64,000 bases of DNA from Spartobacteria bacterium (GCA_003167365.1 PMTM01000003.1:283645-347644); one strand, 5' to 3'. Shown: positions 1 to 8,757, numbered from the stretch's first letter. The notes: generated by a model from the letters alone, not told the origin. A program made the numbers and translations.

Positions 1-202
1 GATCGTCCGACGTAATTACGCTCACGCTGGCGGGCGATTCGTTTTCAGGAATCTCCGTGCGCGTCGCGCTGACAATCACTGCTTCGGCTTGCCCTTCGCC
101 CGGAGATGGCTTGGGCGATGCTTCCTGCGCTCGCCCGATGAGCGGCACAATCGTTAACCAAATTCCAACGAGCCAAGGCCCGAGATAATTTCGCTTCCAC
201 AT
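1..202 (-). CDS. TonB-dependent receptor, N-terminal fragment (probably BtuB-like)
   Basis: The reading frame from the ATG at 202 runs off the left edge of the window, so only about 67 residues are visible. It opens with a signal peptide (MWKRNYLGPWLVGIWL..., cleavage probably after GRAQ). The start of a plug domain follows, with the typical AVIVSATRTEIPENESPASV segment that begins the N-terminal plug of TonB-dependent outer-membrane receptors. A good ribosome-binding site (GGAGGAAA, about 8 bases before the ATG) supports the start. A cobalamin riboswitch lies upstream on the same strand, so a vitamin B12 or corrinoid transporter is the best guess. The substrate is inferred from the riboswitch, because the barrel is not in view. 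An overlapping longer frame starting at 296 has no receptor features and was rejected. Confidence 0.8.
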   Translation of the reverse strand, partial: MWKRNYLGPWLVGIWLTIVPLIGRAQEASPKPSPGEGQAEAVIVSATRTEIPENESPASVSVITSDD

Positions 203-324
203 AACAAGTTTCCTCCATTTGTTGAGAGGCGGACTTGTCGCCGGAGCGAAAATGTCCACGGCTCTCATTCCTCTTTTTGCGAAGAAGTTTTTTCACGCCG
301 TCCGCACACGCGGCGGCACGAATG

Positions 325-525
325 AGGTGGACCGGACAAATATTCTGGCTCCTGGCTTACCGTACTCAATTGAGCACGACCCTTCTTCCCGCCTTCACCG
401 CTCGGCATTTGCCAGGCGATTGGCCCTTGGGAAGTTGTATCCAGTTACAGCAGCGCAACTGCTCCCGATTCACACGGGATTTCTTGCGCCGATCCACGAA
501 TCAAGCTCGCAAAGAACTGCGTTCA
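325..525 (-). promoter_or_regulatory. Cobalamin (B12) riboswitch upstream of the TonB receptor
   Basis: Read on the minus strand, this 424-base non-coding stretch carries the conserved cobalamin aptamer parts in order. The core is ATCCCGTGTGAATCGGGAGC followed directly by AGTTGCGCTGCTGTAAC (about 438-480). About 100 bases later comes a B12-box-like element, AAGCCAGGAGCCAGAA (about 343-358). The TCCCG/CGGGA stem closing over GTGTGAAT is the expected P-stem. From the B12 box to the ATG are about 140 bases, which contain a GC-rich hairpin (about 300-320) that could be the expression platform. Such aptamers usually repress btuB-type receptor genes when adenosylcobalamin is bound. The exact ends are estimated. 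I see no gene elsewhere in 203-626. Confidence 0.82.
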
Positions 526-626
526 GAAATAGCGACTTGCGTTTACCTGTTCAAGGATTTTCTAGTGCGACTTTCGTCGCGCTCTGTACCTCAGGCAGCG
601 ACAAAGTTAAAAAGCGAAGGCGTGGA

Positions 627-3600
627 CTAACCGCCATTCACCGGATTTCGATTTGGGTACGGCGGGATTGAGGGCAGATCGTATCGCTTCGTCTTCAACT
701 CCTCCTGAATTTCCTGGATAGCTCGGTCGAGTTGCTGATCTTCGCCACGAAATTCTTTCGCTGGATCGTTATCAACCACGATGTCAGGATCGACGCCGTG
801 ACCTTCGATTATCCAGCCTTTGCCATCTTTCGAGTACGGCGCGAATTCCGGTTTGAAGAGTTGCCCGCCATCGGTTAGCGGGAGCGGATTGCGAATGCCG
901 ATGACGCCGCCCCAAGTGCGTTTACCGATCAATTTTCCAAGACCCATCGCCTTGAATCGATAGGGAAAAATATCGCCGTCAGAAGCGGAGAACTCGTCGA
1001 TCAGCGTGACCATCGGGCCGGTGAAAGTCTGCGGCGGGTTGGTCCGCGTGGCGCCATTGCGCGCCATCTCAATCATGACAAGCGCGCGCCGGAGCCGTTC
1101 GATGACGAGCGGTGAGACGAAGCCGCCGCCGTTGCCACGGACATCGATGATGAGCGCCTTTTTGCGAATCTGCGGGAAATAGAGCCTGGTGAAGTCGTTC
1201 AAGCCGGCTTGTCCCATGTCGGGAATGTGGACGTAGCCTACTTCTCCGCCGGTTTTCTTGCTGACTTCATCAATGTTCTTTTGCACCCAAGCCTGGTAAT
1301 AGAGCGGCGCTTCGTCCGCCGTGGGCACGACAGTAATGTCACGCGCGCCGTCTTCGCTCGGTTTGGAATTCACGCGCAGGATAACTTGCTTGTCCGCGGT
1401 GCCAATGAGCGCGTCATAGACATTCGGTAATGTGGAAACGGCGGTGCCATTGATGGCCAGAATGTAATCGCCCTCTTTCACGTTTAGACCGATGGCGGTA
1501 AGCGGTGACTTCGTGTGCTTGCTCCAGTTTTCGCCCGGCAAAATCCGGTCGATGCGATAGGCGCGGCTGGCCGGATCGCGAGAGAACTCAGCGCCAAGAA
1601 GGCCAAGCTTGATGCGCGGTGTCTCGGGCCGTTCGCCGCCAGCGACATAAGTGTGGCCGTTATTCAATTCACCAATCAGTTCGCCGATCAGGTATGTGAG
1701 ATCGTTGCGGTGATTCACGAATGGAAGCAGTGCGGCGTATTTGTCGCGCATTGCCTTCCAATCGACGCCGTTCATGGTCGGCGAATAAAAGAAGTCGCGC
1801 ATCTGCCGCCAAGCCTCGAAGTAGATCTGGTTCCACTCGGCATGGCGATCGAGCTGCATGTCGAGGTCCTTCAATTTGAGCAGGTGGTCCTTGGTCTCGA
1901 GCTTGTCTTTGGGCAGATCGATGATGGCGTAATCCTTATCGATCTTGACCTGCATCTTCTTGCCATCGGCGGTGATCTCGTAGCCTTTCACGTCACCAAG
2001 AACGGTCTCTTTCCGATCTTCCAGGCTGTAAACGCAAAGGTGCGCTTTCCGATCGTTGCGGTCGCCGTCTTCCTCGTCGTCGCCGCTATCATCGGCCAAG
2101 GTGCGCCGAAGATAGAAAAGACGATCGTCGACCATCCGGAGATCGCTGTAGTCGCCCGCCACGATCTCGAACCCGACAATGCGATTCTGAATTCCATCAG
2201 TATCGACCTTGACGGTGACCGGTTTCTTCGGTTTCGCGTCTTTGCCGTCGCCTTTTTTATCCTCTTTAGCGTCTGACTTTTTCTCGTTGGCGTTCTTGTC
2301 TTTGTCCTTATCTTTCTCTTTATCCTTCTTGTCCCCTTTTCCGACTTCGTCGCTGCGCGGCGCCAGCGGCGACTCGGTTTCTTTGGCGAGCGTGACAAGA
2401 TAGATGCGCTCCAAATCGCGATAGACATTCGAAAAATCCGTCTGTCCAAAAGTCGGCTTGAAATCGCGGCCCGAAGTGAGCAAAAGATATTTCCCGTCGT
2501 CGCTGAAGACGGGATTGCCGGCCGAATACCAATCATCCGTCACCGCCACCGGTTTTTTATTCGCCGTGGAAAAGAGATAAACTTTGTCCAGTTCGTTCTC
2601 CTCCGGTCGCGCCCAAGTGATCCACTGACTATCGGGCGACCAATTGTAAGCGCGAATCTCTCCGGATTTATCCTGATCGACCGGCGTGATCGCTTTGCTC
2701 GCGACATCGACGTAACGCAACCGCTGCAACCGATCGCTCCAAAGCAGCTTCTTGCTGTCGGGCGACCAGATGGCTTGATAATAATAAGTATCGGCGCCGC
2801 TCGTCAGTTGTTGCGGCTGGCCTTTGCCATCTTGCGCGAGAACATAGAGTTCGTTCTCGCCGGTCGCGTCCGAATTATAAGCGATCCATTTTCCGTCCGG
2901 CGACCAGACTGCATCGCGCTCGTGGACGTTTGAAGTTTTCGTCAAATTGCGCGGTGTGCCGTCCTTCGCAGGCACCGAAAAAAGTTCGCCGCGCGCCACC
3001 GCGATCACTCGTTCGCCATCCGGCGCGGGACTCACCGATTCGATGTGTTTCGATGCATCGACCAGGGCGGAACGTCCGGAAGCGAGGTCTTCTTTGATTT
3101 CGATCGGCACGGGCGTCGCCCTTCCACCGACCAGATCGTAGCGCCAGATGTATCCGGCTTGTTCGAAGACAATCGCGTCCTTGCCGATCGATGGAAACTT
3201 GATGTCGAAATCCTTGAATGTTGTGAGTTGTTTCGTTTCCTTGCTCGTGAGGTCGATCGAGAAAAGATTCATCCGGCCGTCGCGGTCTGAGATGAAATAG
3301 ATGTGATTGTCCGGCCCCCACATCGGGCAAATATCCTGGGCCGGATTATTAGTCAGATTTTCCGTCGTACCGGTCTTGAAATCGAAAATCCAAATGTCAT
3401 CGGCCATGCCGCCGCGATAATGTTTCCAAGTGCGGAACTCCCGGAAGATGCGGTTGAACGCCATTTTCGAATCATCGGGCGAAAACGAAGTGAATCCGCC
3501 GCGCGGCAACGGCAAATGCTGTGGCAACTCCGCGTCCAGGCCGACCGTAAAAAGATCGCCATTGAAGGAGTTGAACGACTTCATCCGGGAGCGGAAAACG

Positions 3601-4025
3601 ACCAGCGGCTTCGTGTTTTCCCAAGTCATCACGATGTTATTCGGGCCCATCCGGTCCGAAATATCGTCACGTCCCAAAGTCGCCGTTGTCGTCAAACGCT
3701 TTGGTGCGCCGCCGTCACCCGGCATCACGTAGACTTCGGTGTTGCCGTCGTATTGCGAAGTGAACGCGAGCTGCGTGCCATCAGCCGAGAAACGCGGAAA
3801 CGAGCTGTAGCCAGGCCCGCTCGTCAGGCGTCGCGCGACGCCACCTTCTTTGCCGACCGTGTAAAGTTCTCCCGCGTAACAAAAAACAATTTGCCGGCCA
3901 TTGGTCGCCGGAAAGCGCAGTAGACGGGTCGTGTCCGGCAACTTCTGAGCAGAAGCGGAAACGATCGGCAAAAGACAGAAGGCAAGCAGTGATAGAAAAA
4001 GCGAAAGTCGTGACAGATTACGCAT
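627..4025 (-). CDS. Tricorn-like S41 family protease with beta-propeller and PDZ domains
   Basis: Large secreted or periplasmic peptidase of about 1132 residues. The start is set at the internal ATG (4025), which begins a clean signal peptide (MRNLSRLSLFLSLLAFCLLP...SASAQ); a longer frame from 4094 would bury it. The first ~600 residues contain repeated PD40/WD40-like blades (SADGTQLAFTS, SPDGKWIAYNS, SPDSKKLLWSD). A very Lys/Asp-rich low-complexity linker (GKGDKKDKEKDKDKDK...) comes next, then a helical C1-like region, a PDZ domain (NVKEGDYILAINGTAV) and the C-terminal S41 serine peptidase core (VRGNGGGFVSPL; DEFSASDGDIFP with the likely nucleophile Ser). The order matches archaeal tricorn and its bacterial homologues, which cut peptides from upstream proteolysis. 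No Shine-Dalgarno motif is obvious. It is transcribed alone toward the TonB gene. Confidence 0.9.
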   Translation of the reverse strand: MRNLSRLSLFLSLLAFCLLPIVSASAQKLPDTTRLLRFPATNGRQIVFCYAGELYTVGKEGGVARRLTSGPGYSSFPRFSADGTQLAFTSQYDGNTEVYVMPGDGGAPKRLTTTATLGRDDISDRMGPNNIVMTWENTKPLVVFRSRMKSFNSFNGDLFTVGLDAELPQHLPLPRGGFTSFSPDDSKMAFNRIFREFRTWKHYRGGMADDIWIFDFKTGTTENLTNNPAQDICPMWGPDNHIYFISDRDGRMNLFSIDLTSKETKQLTTFKDFDIKFPSIGKDAIVFEQAGYIWRYDLVGGRATPVPIEIKEDLASGRSALVDASKHIESVSPAPDGERVIAVARGELFSVPAKDGTPRNLTKTSNVHERDAVWSPDGKWIAYNSDATGENELYVLAQDGKGQPQQLTSGADTYYYQAIWSPDSKKLLWSDRLQRLRYVDVASKAITPVDQDKSGEIRAYNWSPDSQWITWARPEENELDKVYLFSTANKKPVAVTDDWYSAGNPVFSDDGKYLLLTSGRDFKPTFGQTDFSNVYRDLERIYLVTLAKETESPLAPRSDEVGKGDKKDKEKDKDKDKNANEKKSDAKEDKKGDGKDAKPKKPVTVKVDTDGIQNRIVGFEIVAGDYSDLRMVDDRLFYLRRTLADDSGDDEEDGDRNDRKAHLCVYSLEDRKETVLGDVKGYEITADGKKMQVKIDKDYAIIDLPKDKLETKDHLLKLKDLDMQLDRHAEWNQIYFEAWRQMRDFFYSPTMNGVDWKAMRDKYAALLPFVNHRNDLTYLIGELIGELNNGHTYVAGGERPETPRIKLGLLGAEFSRDPASRAYRIDRILPGENWSKHTKSPLTAIGLNVKEGDYILAINGTAVSTLPNVYDALIGTADKQVILRVNSKPSEDGARDITVVPTADEAPLYYQAWVQKNIDEVSKKTGGEVGYVHIPDMGQAGLNDFTRLYFPQIRKKALIIDVRGNGGGFVSPLVIERLRRALVMIEMARNGATRTNPPQTFTGPMVTLIDEFSASDGDIFPYRFKAMGLGKLIGKRTWGGVIGIRNPLPLTDGGQLFKPEFAPYSKDGKGWIIEGHGVDPDIVVDNDPAKEFRGEDQQLDRAIQEIQEELKTKRYDLPSIPPYPNRNPVNGG

Positions 4026-4156
4026 AATGAATGATAAGGAAGATACCAAGCTGCTGTCGAACGGATCGGATGCAACCGTGATTTCATCGGGCAAACGAAT
4101 GCCGCCGCGGCAAACAGCAGCTTGCGCTTAGCCGCTCAAGATTTACTTATCAGTTG

Positions 4157-4223
4157 GTGTAGCTGCGGTCGCCGCGGCGACCGCAGCTTTTATAAGCTGC
4201 GCATGCGGACACGCGCCTCTACA
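4157..4223. repeat. GTAG...CTAC double-hairpin repeat (class 2), with a perfect 28-bp palindrome
   Basis: Lies in the gap between the divergent tricorn and hldD genes. Positions 4161-4188 are a perfect palindrome with half-site AGCTGCGGTCGCCG. A second, weaker hairpin and a CTCTAC end follow. The centre CGCCGCGGCG recurs in other repeats of the window. Confidence 0.75.
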
Positions 4224-4234
4224 TTCATATAAAC

Positions 4235-5185
4235 GTGGCCTTATCCGATCTTACTCCCAACTTAATAATCACCGGCGGCGCCGGATTTATCGGCTCCAAC
4301 CTCACGCTCGCGTTGCAGGAGAAATTTCCGAATGCGCGCTTGACGGTGGTCGATGATTTTCGCTCCGGCGATTTCAAGAACCTCGCCGGTTACCGCGGCG
4401 ATTTTGTCGCCCAGAATCTGTCCACACTTGATTGGCAGGAGCAATTCGGCGACCAAAAGTTCGACGCAATTTTTCATCTCGCATCGATCACCGACACGAC
4501 GATGCACGATCAATTCGCGCAGGTGCACGACAACGTCGAAAGCTTCCGGCGCATTTTAAGATATGCGCAGCCGGCGAAAACCCGGCTTATCTACGCATCA
4601 TCCGCCTCGACTTATGGCGCCTCGACCGAGGCCAGCGTCGAATCAAACGGCGCGGCGCCGGCAAATATTTACGCGTTTTCGAAAACGATCATGGACAACA
4701 TCGCGATGCGCGAAGCGAAAGAGTCGCCGGATTGGATCATCATCGGATTGCGCTACTTCAATGTTTACGGTCCTCGTGAAGCGCACAAAGGCGTGCCCGC
4801 AAGCATGGTTTTTCATTTGTCGAAGCAAATGAAAGCGGGACAACGGCCGCGCATTTTCAAGCAGGGCGAACAGAAGCGCGATTTCGTTTACGTGAAAGAC
4901 ATTGTCGGAGGCAGCATTCTCGCACTCGAAGCTTTGGAAAGTGGAATATACAACTTGGGCTGCGGCCAGGCGCGCTCTTTCAACGAGTTGGTCGATGTCC
5001 TAAACAACTGTCTCGGCACGAAATTCCACCCCGATTACATCGATAATCCTCACGCCCATTATCAAAATTTCACCGAGGCGGACTTGAGCAACGTCCGCGA
5101 CGGCCTTGGTTATCAACCGCGATATCCGCTTGAGGACGGCGTGAAAGATTACATGAAGTGGTTGTATTCGGAGAAAAAAACGTGA
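4235..5185 (+). CDS. hldD: ADP-L-glycero-D-manno-heptose 6-epimerase
   Basis: 316 residues, the normal family length. This extended short-chain dehydrogenase converts ADP-D-glycero-beta-D-manno-heptose to the L-glycero form used in the LPS inner core. The NAD(P)-binding GGAGFIG is at residues 14-20, VVDDFRSG follows the second strand, and the catalytic YxxxK is Y146-A-F-S-K150. RYFNVYGPREAHKG and the FKQGEQKRDFVYVKD segment are hallmarks of HldD rather than generic epimerases. The start is a GTG at 4235; no upstream in-frame ATG gives a better fit. It implies that the cell makes a heptose-containing LPS core. The other heptose genes are not in the window. Confidence 0.92.
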   Translation: MALSDLTPNLIITGGAGFIGSNLTLALQEKFPNARLTVVDDFRSGDFKNLAGYRGDFVAQNLSTLDWQEQFGDQKFDAIFHLASITDTTMHDQFAQVHDNVESFRRILRYAQPAKTRLIYASSASTYGASTEASVESNGAAPANIYAFSKTIMDNIAMREAKESPDWIIIGLRYFNVYGPREAHKGVPASMVFHLSKQMKAGQRPRIFKQGEQKRDFVYVKDIVGGSILALEALESGIYNLGCGQARSFNELVDVLNNCLGTKFHPDYIDNPHAHYQNFTEADLSNVRDGLGYQPRYPLEDGVKDYMKWLYSEKKT

Positions 5186-5208
5186 GGGGCGATCTCGTCA
5201 GCCAGTGT

Positions 5209-5315
5209 TGTCATCCCGAGCGGAGCGAGGGATCTCGCCAAAACTCTTTGATCACTCGAGAAAATAGCGTGACGCAATTTCATCGGTGAGATCCCTCACC
5301 CCGCTCGGGATGACA
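5209..5315. repeat. TGTCATCC/GGATGACA palindromic repeat (class 1), copy A
   Basis: Begins TGTCATCCCGAGCGGAGCGA and ends with the inverted CCCGCTCGGGATGACA. The variable centre contains TTGATCAC. It fills the hldD-DHS gap and ends about 10 bases before the DHS-like ATG. Confidence 0.85.
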
Positions 5316-5326
5316 GATTGAAAACC

Positions 5327-6352
5327 ATGAAACCAAAGAAATCCGATCTCCTTGTCGAAGTTGTCGAGCATATCGACATCAAAGAGCACAACGTCGTTCC
5401 GCTCGTCGAAGCGATGAGCAAGATGGCGTTTTCAGCGCGCGACCTCGGCCGCGCCGCGGAAATTTACGACACCATGCTGCGCGAGGAAGATTGCGCGATT
5501 ATTCTTTGCCTGGCTGGCTCGCTCTTCTCCGCCGGCCTCAAAAATGTGATTGTCGATCTTGTTCGAAACAACATGGTGGACGCGATCGTTTCGACCGGCG
5601 CCATCATCGTCGACCAGGATTTCTTCGAAGCGCTCGGCTTCAAGCATTACAAAGGCGAAATCAACATGGACGACGACGTGTTGCGTCGCCTCGGCATCGA
5701 TCGGATTTACGACACCTACATCGATGAAGATCAGTTGCGCGTTTGCGATACGACCTGCGGTGAGATCGCGGACAAACTCGAGCCGCGCCCCTACTCATCG
5801 CGTGAATTCATCCGCGAAATGGGTCGGCATTTGAGTGATCACGCAGGAAATCGCGACTCGGTTGTGCTCGCCGCGTTTGAAAAAAATGTGCCGATCTTTT
5901 GCCCAGCCTTCAGCGATTGCAGCGCAGGTTTTGGATTGATTCATCATCAATGGCATCATCCCGACAAACATCTCAGCATTGATTCGGCGAAAGATTTTCT
6001 TGAGTTAACGAAAGTCAAAATTGAATCAAAACAGAGCGGTCTGCTCATGATCGGCGGCGGTGTGCCGAAGAATTTTGCGCAAGACACAGTCGTAGCCGGT
6101 GATTATCTCGGCTTCGAAGTCGGCATGCACAAATACGCAGTGCAAATCACCGTGGCGGACGATCGCGACGGCGCGCTCAGTGGATCGACATTAAAGGAAG
6201 CGAATTCCTGGGGAAAAGTCGATCTAGGCGCAGAGCAAATGGTTTACGCCGAGGCGACGCTCGCGCTTCCGCTCATCGCGGGCTACGCCTATCACAAAGG
6301 CGGCTGGAAAAACCGCGCGGCTAGGAATTACGCCGAGTTCTTGGACAAATAG
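5327..6352 (+). CDS. Deoxyhypusine synthase family protein (bacterial)
   Basis: About 341 residues and full length for the deoxyhypusine synthase fold. The key segment SGSTLKEANSWGKV contains the lysine that forms the covalent aminobutyl intermediate in eukaryotic DHS (K297 from this start). The NAD-site STGAIIVDQDF, ..GGVPKNF and FSDCSAGFGL segments are also present. Bacteria lack eIF5A, so this enzyme probably does not make hypusine. Homospermidine or another aminobutyl-transfer product is more likely, but the product cannot be read from sequence. I prefer the ATG at 5327; a TTG three codons upstream (5318) is in frame and right next to repeat copy A. There are no polyamine genes nearby. 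Confidence 0.85.
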   Translation: MKPKKSDLLVEVVEHIDIKEHNVVPLVEAMSKMAFSARDLGRAAEIYDTMLREEDCAIILCLAGSLFSAGLKNVIVDLVRNNMVDAIVSTGAIIVDQDFFEALGFKHYKGEINMDDDVLRRLGIDRIYDTYIDEDQLRVCDTTCGEIADKLEPRPYSSREFIREMGRHLSDHAGNRDSVVLAAFEKNVPIFCPAFSDCSAGFGLIHHQWHHPDKHLSIDSAKDFLELTKVKIESKQSGLLMIGGGVPKNFAQDTVVAGDYLGFEVGMHKYAVQITVADDRDGALSGSTLKEANSWGKVDLGAEQMVYAEATLALPLIAGYAYHKGGWKNRAARNYAEFLDK

Positions 6353-6359
6353 AGTTCGA

Positions 6360-6476
6360 TGTCATCCTGAGCCGCGCAGACGGCGAAGGACCTCACACAA
6401 GCACTTTGCACATTCGTCCGCGAAGTGTGTGACGCATTCTCCGAGTGCGAGATCCCTCACTCCGTTCGGGATGACA
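6360..6476. repeat. TGTCATCC/GGATGACA palindromic repeat (class 1), copy B
   Basis: Left arm TGTCATCCTGAGCCGCGCAG, right arm ending TCCGTTCGGGATGACA. It fills the gap between the convergent DHS-like gene and osmC, where its stem could also act in transcript termination. Confidence 0.85.
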
Positions 6477-6482
6477 GACTAA

Positions 6483-6893
6483 CTAACCTTCCCAGAAAAA
6501 CTTCGTCGGACGATTGATTTCCGATGGAAGACTTTTGTGCACCGGGCAATTGAGCGCGGCTTGCTCGAGTAATTCGCGCTGCGGACAATTTTTCGGCAAC
6601 GGAATATGAACTTCCGACGGCAGCCCAACGATCCGGCGTGGGACATCTTTCGACATCTCTTTCTGCACCGAAACGGTCATGCCGCGCAAATCGAGGCCGT
6701 GCTTCTCCGCGGCCATCGCCATGATCGTGCTCATGCAGGTGCCGAGCGCGGTGGCAACGAGATCGGTCGGCGAAAACGCTTCGCCTTTGCCTTGATTGTC
6801 GGTTGGCGCGTCCGTCCCAATTTTGGATTGCGACGGACCGTGCGTCGCGTCGCAATGCAGGTCGCCAGTGTATTTGATGGAGACGTTGACCAT
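6483..6893 (-). CDS. OsmC/Ohr family thiol peroxidase-like protein
   Basis: 136 residues, typical for OsmC. Two reactive cysteines are in place: C53 in ALGTCMSTIMAMAA and C116 in LNCPVHKSL. These reduce organic hydroperoxides in characterised members. SPTDLVATALG and the C-terminal NCPVHKSL pattern fit the OsmC/YhfA side rather than Ohr proper. The start is the ATG at 6893. The open frame continues upstream to 7133, but that extension is translated from repeat copy C (...ECVILHSVQDDRL...) and is not considered coding. Single gene, convergent with the DHS-like gene. Confidence 0.88.
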   Translation of the reverse strand: MVNVSIKYTGDLHCDATHGPSQSKIGTDAPTDNQGKGEAFSPTDLVATALGTCMSTIMAMAAEKHGLDLRGMTVSVQKEMSKDVPRRIVGLPSEVHIPLPKNCPQRELLEQAALNCPVHKSLPSEINRPTKFFWEG

Positions 6894-6922
6894 GAGATGA
6901 TTATGCGGTGTAATCCGCAGCC

Positions 6923-7030
6923 TGTCATCCTGAACGGAGTGAAGGATCACGCACTCGGAGTGTGGAGCTTTCTTAGGCCAATGGAGATCAAAGAGTTTGT
7001 GTGAGATCCCTCGCTCCGCTCGGCATGACA
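6923..7030. repeat. TGTCATCC/GGATGACA palindromic repeat (class 1), copy C
   Basis: Arms TGTCATCCTGAACGGAGTGA and TCGCTCCGCTCGGCATGACA. It sits 30 bases upstream of the osmC ATG and just past the end of the glycosidase gene, so it lies within the probable osmC leader. Confidence 0.85.
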
Positions 7031-7047
7031 CGAGGAAAACGCTAGAG

Positions 7048-8118
7048 CTAACGCGCCGGAACAATCGGCGATTCTTGAATCTTGTCCGCGTGCTGCGAGA
7101 ATTCCTCGCGAAAGACGCGGGTGAGATTGGCATCGTGCGTAATGATCAGGTCGGAATCGTGTTTTTTGTGATTGTCGTTCTGCCAGCCTTCATTCCACCA
7201 ACAGAAACCGATAATGGCCGGCCATCGATCTGAGAACAATTCGTCCAGAGCCGCTTTGGCCCAATGCGCCGCGTTGACATGCCGGTTGTGCAAATCGCAG
7301 CCGAACTCCGCCACGATGATCGGCTTGCCCGGCGCAATTTTCGTCAGGCGCGGATAAGCTTCGCGCAGTTCAAAAGAAAAGCTCTCTGTTTCATTCTCAG
7401 TTAAAGGAGTTGTTGGTCCATAAGCGCTCAGTGCCACCCAGTCGCAATAGGTGTCGCCCGGAAAATAGTTCTCGAATCGATTCCATTTCGCTTCCGGTTC
7501 GTCGGACCAGTTCGCATGCCAAACCCATTGTAGATTATCCGCGCCTTCCGCGCGCATCACATCAACAATGCGGCGGTAAGCGGCGATGTAGCGCTTGGGG
7601 CCTTCGCCCGCGCCGCCATTCCATTTGCCGTTCCAACTGAACCAGTCTCCGTTCGGTTCGGTTCCCCATTCAATTAGGATGGGCGAGCCAAACTCCTTTG
7701 CTTCGCGCGCCCAGGCACGAAGATCGACGTCGAATTCGCCAGCGATGATTTTTCGAAGCGAAAACCTTTTCTCGACACGATTTTGATCGACATCGGAGCG
7801 AAGCATCAAGCGTAGGTACGGGACTTTCCCAAGATCCCGGATCCATCCGCACATTGCGGCGGGAAATTTTCTCGATTCGAACCAGTTGTTTGCAAAATAA
7901 ACCCACGCAGTTTTTTGGCCGACCGCGTCCTCATAACGCGCAACGTCTGCCGGCGTCACGTCGTGCTCGGTTGGATCGTGCGTATCGGTTCCGACTCCAT
8001 CCCAATAGAAGCCGTGATAAAGTTTTCCCGCCGACGGGACCGCAATACCCTGCAATTCCGCGTGCAAATGCGCGGCGGACAGCAACCCGAGCAAAGATAG
8101 ACATACGAAGTTTTTCAT
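7048..8118 (-). CDS. GH26-like secreted glycoside hydrolase (beta-mannanase family)
   Basis: About 356 residues from the ATG at 8118, which opens a signal peptide (MKNFVCLSLLGLLSAAHLHA). A GTG five codons earlier is possible but less natural. It has a clan GH-A (beta/alpha)8 barrel architecture. E154 in IEWGTEPNGDW is the likely acid/base and E271 in IIVAEFGCD the likely nucleophile. The YFANNWFESRKFP and VPYLRLMLRSD motifs and the WFSWNGKWNGG segment are those of GH26-type mannanase-like proteins (COG4124). It probably acts in the periplasm or outside the cell on beta-mannan or a related polysaccharide. The substrate is inferred from the family only. No sus-type or other glycosidase genes are adjacent. 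Confidence 0.78.
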   Translation of the reverse strand: MKNFVCLSLLGLLSAAHLHAELQGIAVPSAGKLYHGFYWDGVGTDTHDPTEHDVTPADVARYEDAVGQKTAWVYFANNWFESRKFPAAMCGWIRDLGKVPYLRLMLRSDVDQNRVEKRFSLRKIIAGEFDVDLRAWAREAKEFGSPILIEWGTEPNGDWFSWNGKWNGGAGEGPKRYIAAYRRIVDVMRAEGADNLQWVWHANWSDEPEAKWNRFENYFPGDTYCDWVALSAYGPTTPLTENETESFSFELREAYPRLTKIAPGKPIIVAEFGCDLHNRHVNAAHWAKAALDELFSDRWPAIIGFCWWNEGWQNDNHKKHDSDLIITHDANLTRVFREEFSQHADKIQESPIVPAR

Positions 8119-8219
8119 TCTGTTGCCGACCACAAACAGGATACGACGATCATAGAACGCCGCTACAGGAAGACGAGCCGCGCAGGTTGCGACGACTTTG
8201 TTTCGGATTAGCCTGTTTT

Positions 8220-8672
8220 ATGCACAAGAACGTTACCGGCAAAGATTTGACGAAGGAAGCACCGCGCAGTCCGCGTATTCGCATTGGCGGTTACGCAATT
8301 CTTGGAAGGACTATCGACAAATGCCGCGCGCTGATCGCCGGAAATATTGGCGAATATCACTTCGATTGTCCGCTCGATAACATGCTCTTTGGATTCAAGG
8401 GTGTGAAGGGCGACGACTTCAAGGCGCAGATCGAGAACGGCGCCAGCGATCAACAGATGGCGGAGTGGCTCGATCAAAACGGCGAGAAAAAAACGCCCGA
8501 TGAGATCAAGCATTGGAGCGATGGAGTGGAGACAGACAGTCCGTACAACAATCCGGAACGCCGAGATTGGTTCATCGAGCAAACGAAACCGCTCGGCCTC
8601 GATCCAGTGAAGACGACGTTGTTCGATTGGCTGGAAGCTGACGACAAGGCAAGTTACGCGAAGGCGTCCTAA
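8220..8672 (+). CDS. DUF5069 domain-containing protein
   Basis: 150 residues from the ATG at 8220; the longer open frame from 7854 overlaps the glycosidase antisense and is not used. RSPRIRIGGYAILGRTIDKCRALIAGNIGEYHFDCPLDNMLFGFKGV is the diagnostic N-terminal pattern of DUF5069, a small cytosolic family frequent in Verrucomicrobiota. The C-terminal half is acidic and helical (DEIKHWSDGVE, RRDWFIEQTKPLGLD). The function is unknown. There is no signal peptide and no neighbouring operon partner. It diverges from the glycosidase with about 100 bases between starts. Confidence 0.8.
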   Translation: MHKNVTGKDLTKEAPRSPRIRIGGYAILGRTIDKCRALIAGNIGEYHFDCPLDNMLFGFKGVKGDDFKAQIENGASDQQMAEWLDQNGEKKTPDEIKHWSDGVETDSPYNNPERRDWFIEQTKPLGLDPVKTTLFDWLEADDKASYAKAS

Positions 8673-8757
8673 TCGCGCTGATAAATTCTGGCAAAACGAA
8701 AAGGGCGTTTCGTTAAGCCATTTTGGAGAAGATCGTCTCCTGTCGGCGTAATCTGAG

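Noticed and set aside
45-296. Open frame on the minus strand that covers the TonB start region
   Set aside because: Its peptide has no family features and overlaps, in another frame, a receptor start with a signal peptide, plug motif and ribosome-binding site.
219-671. 150-codon plus-strand frame at the left end
   Set aside because: Lies antisense to the riboswitch and receptor leader; composition is Arg/Ser-rich and family-less.
1515-2276. 253-codon plus-strand frame
   Set aside because: Antisense shadow of the tricorn-like gene, whose protein is clearly conserved.
6894-7133. N-terminal extension of OsmC
   Set aside because: Translated from repeat copy C; the OsmC fold begins at the ATG at 6893.
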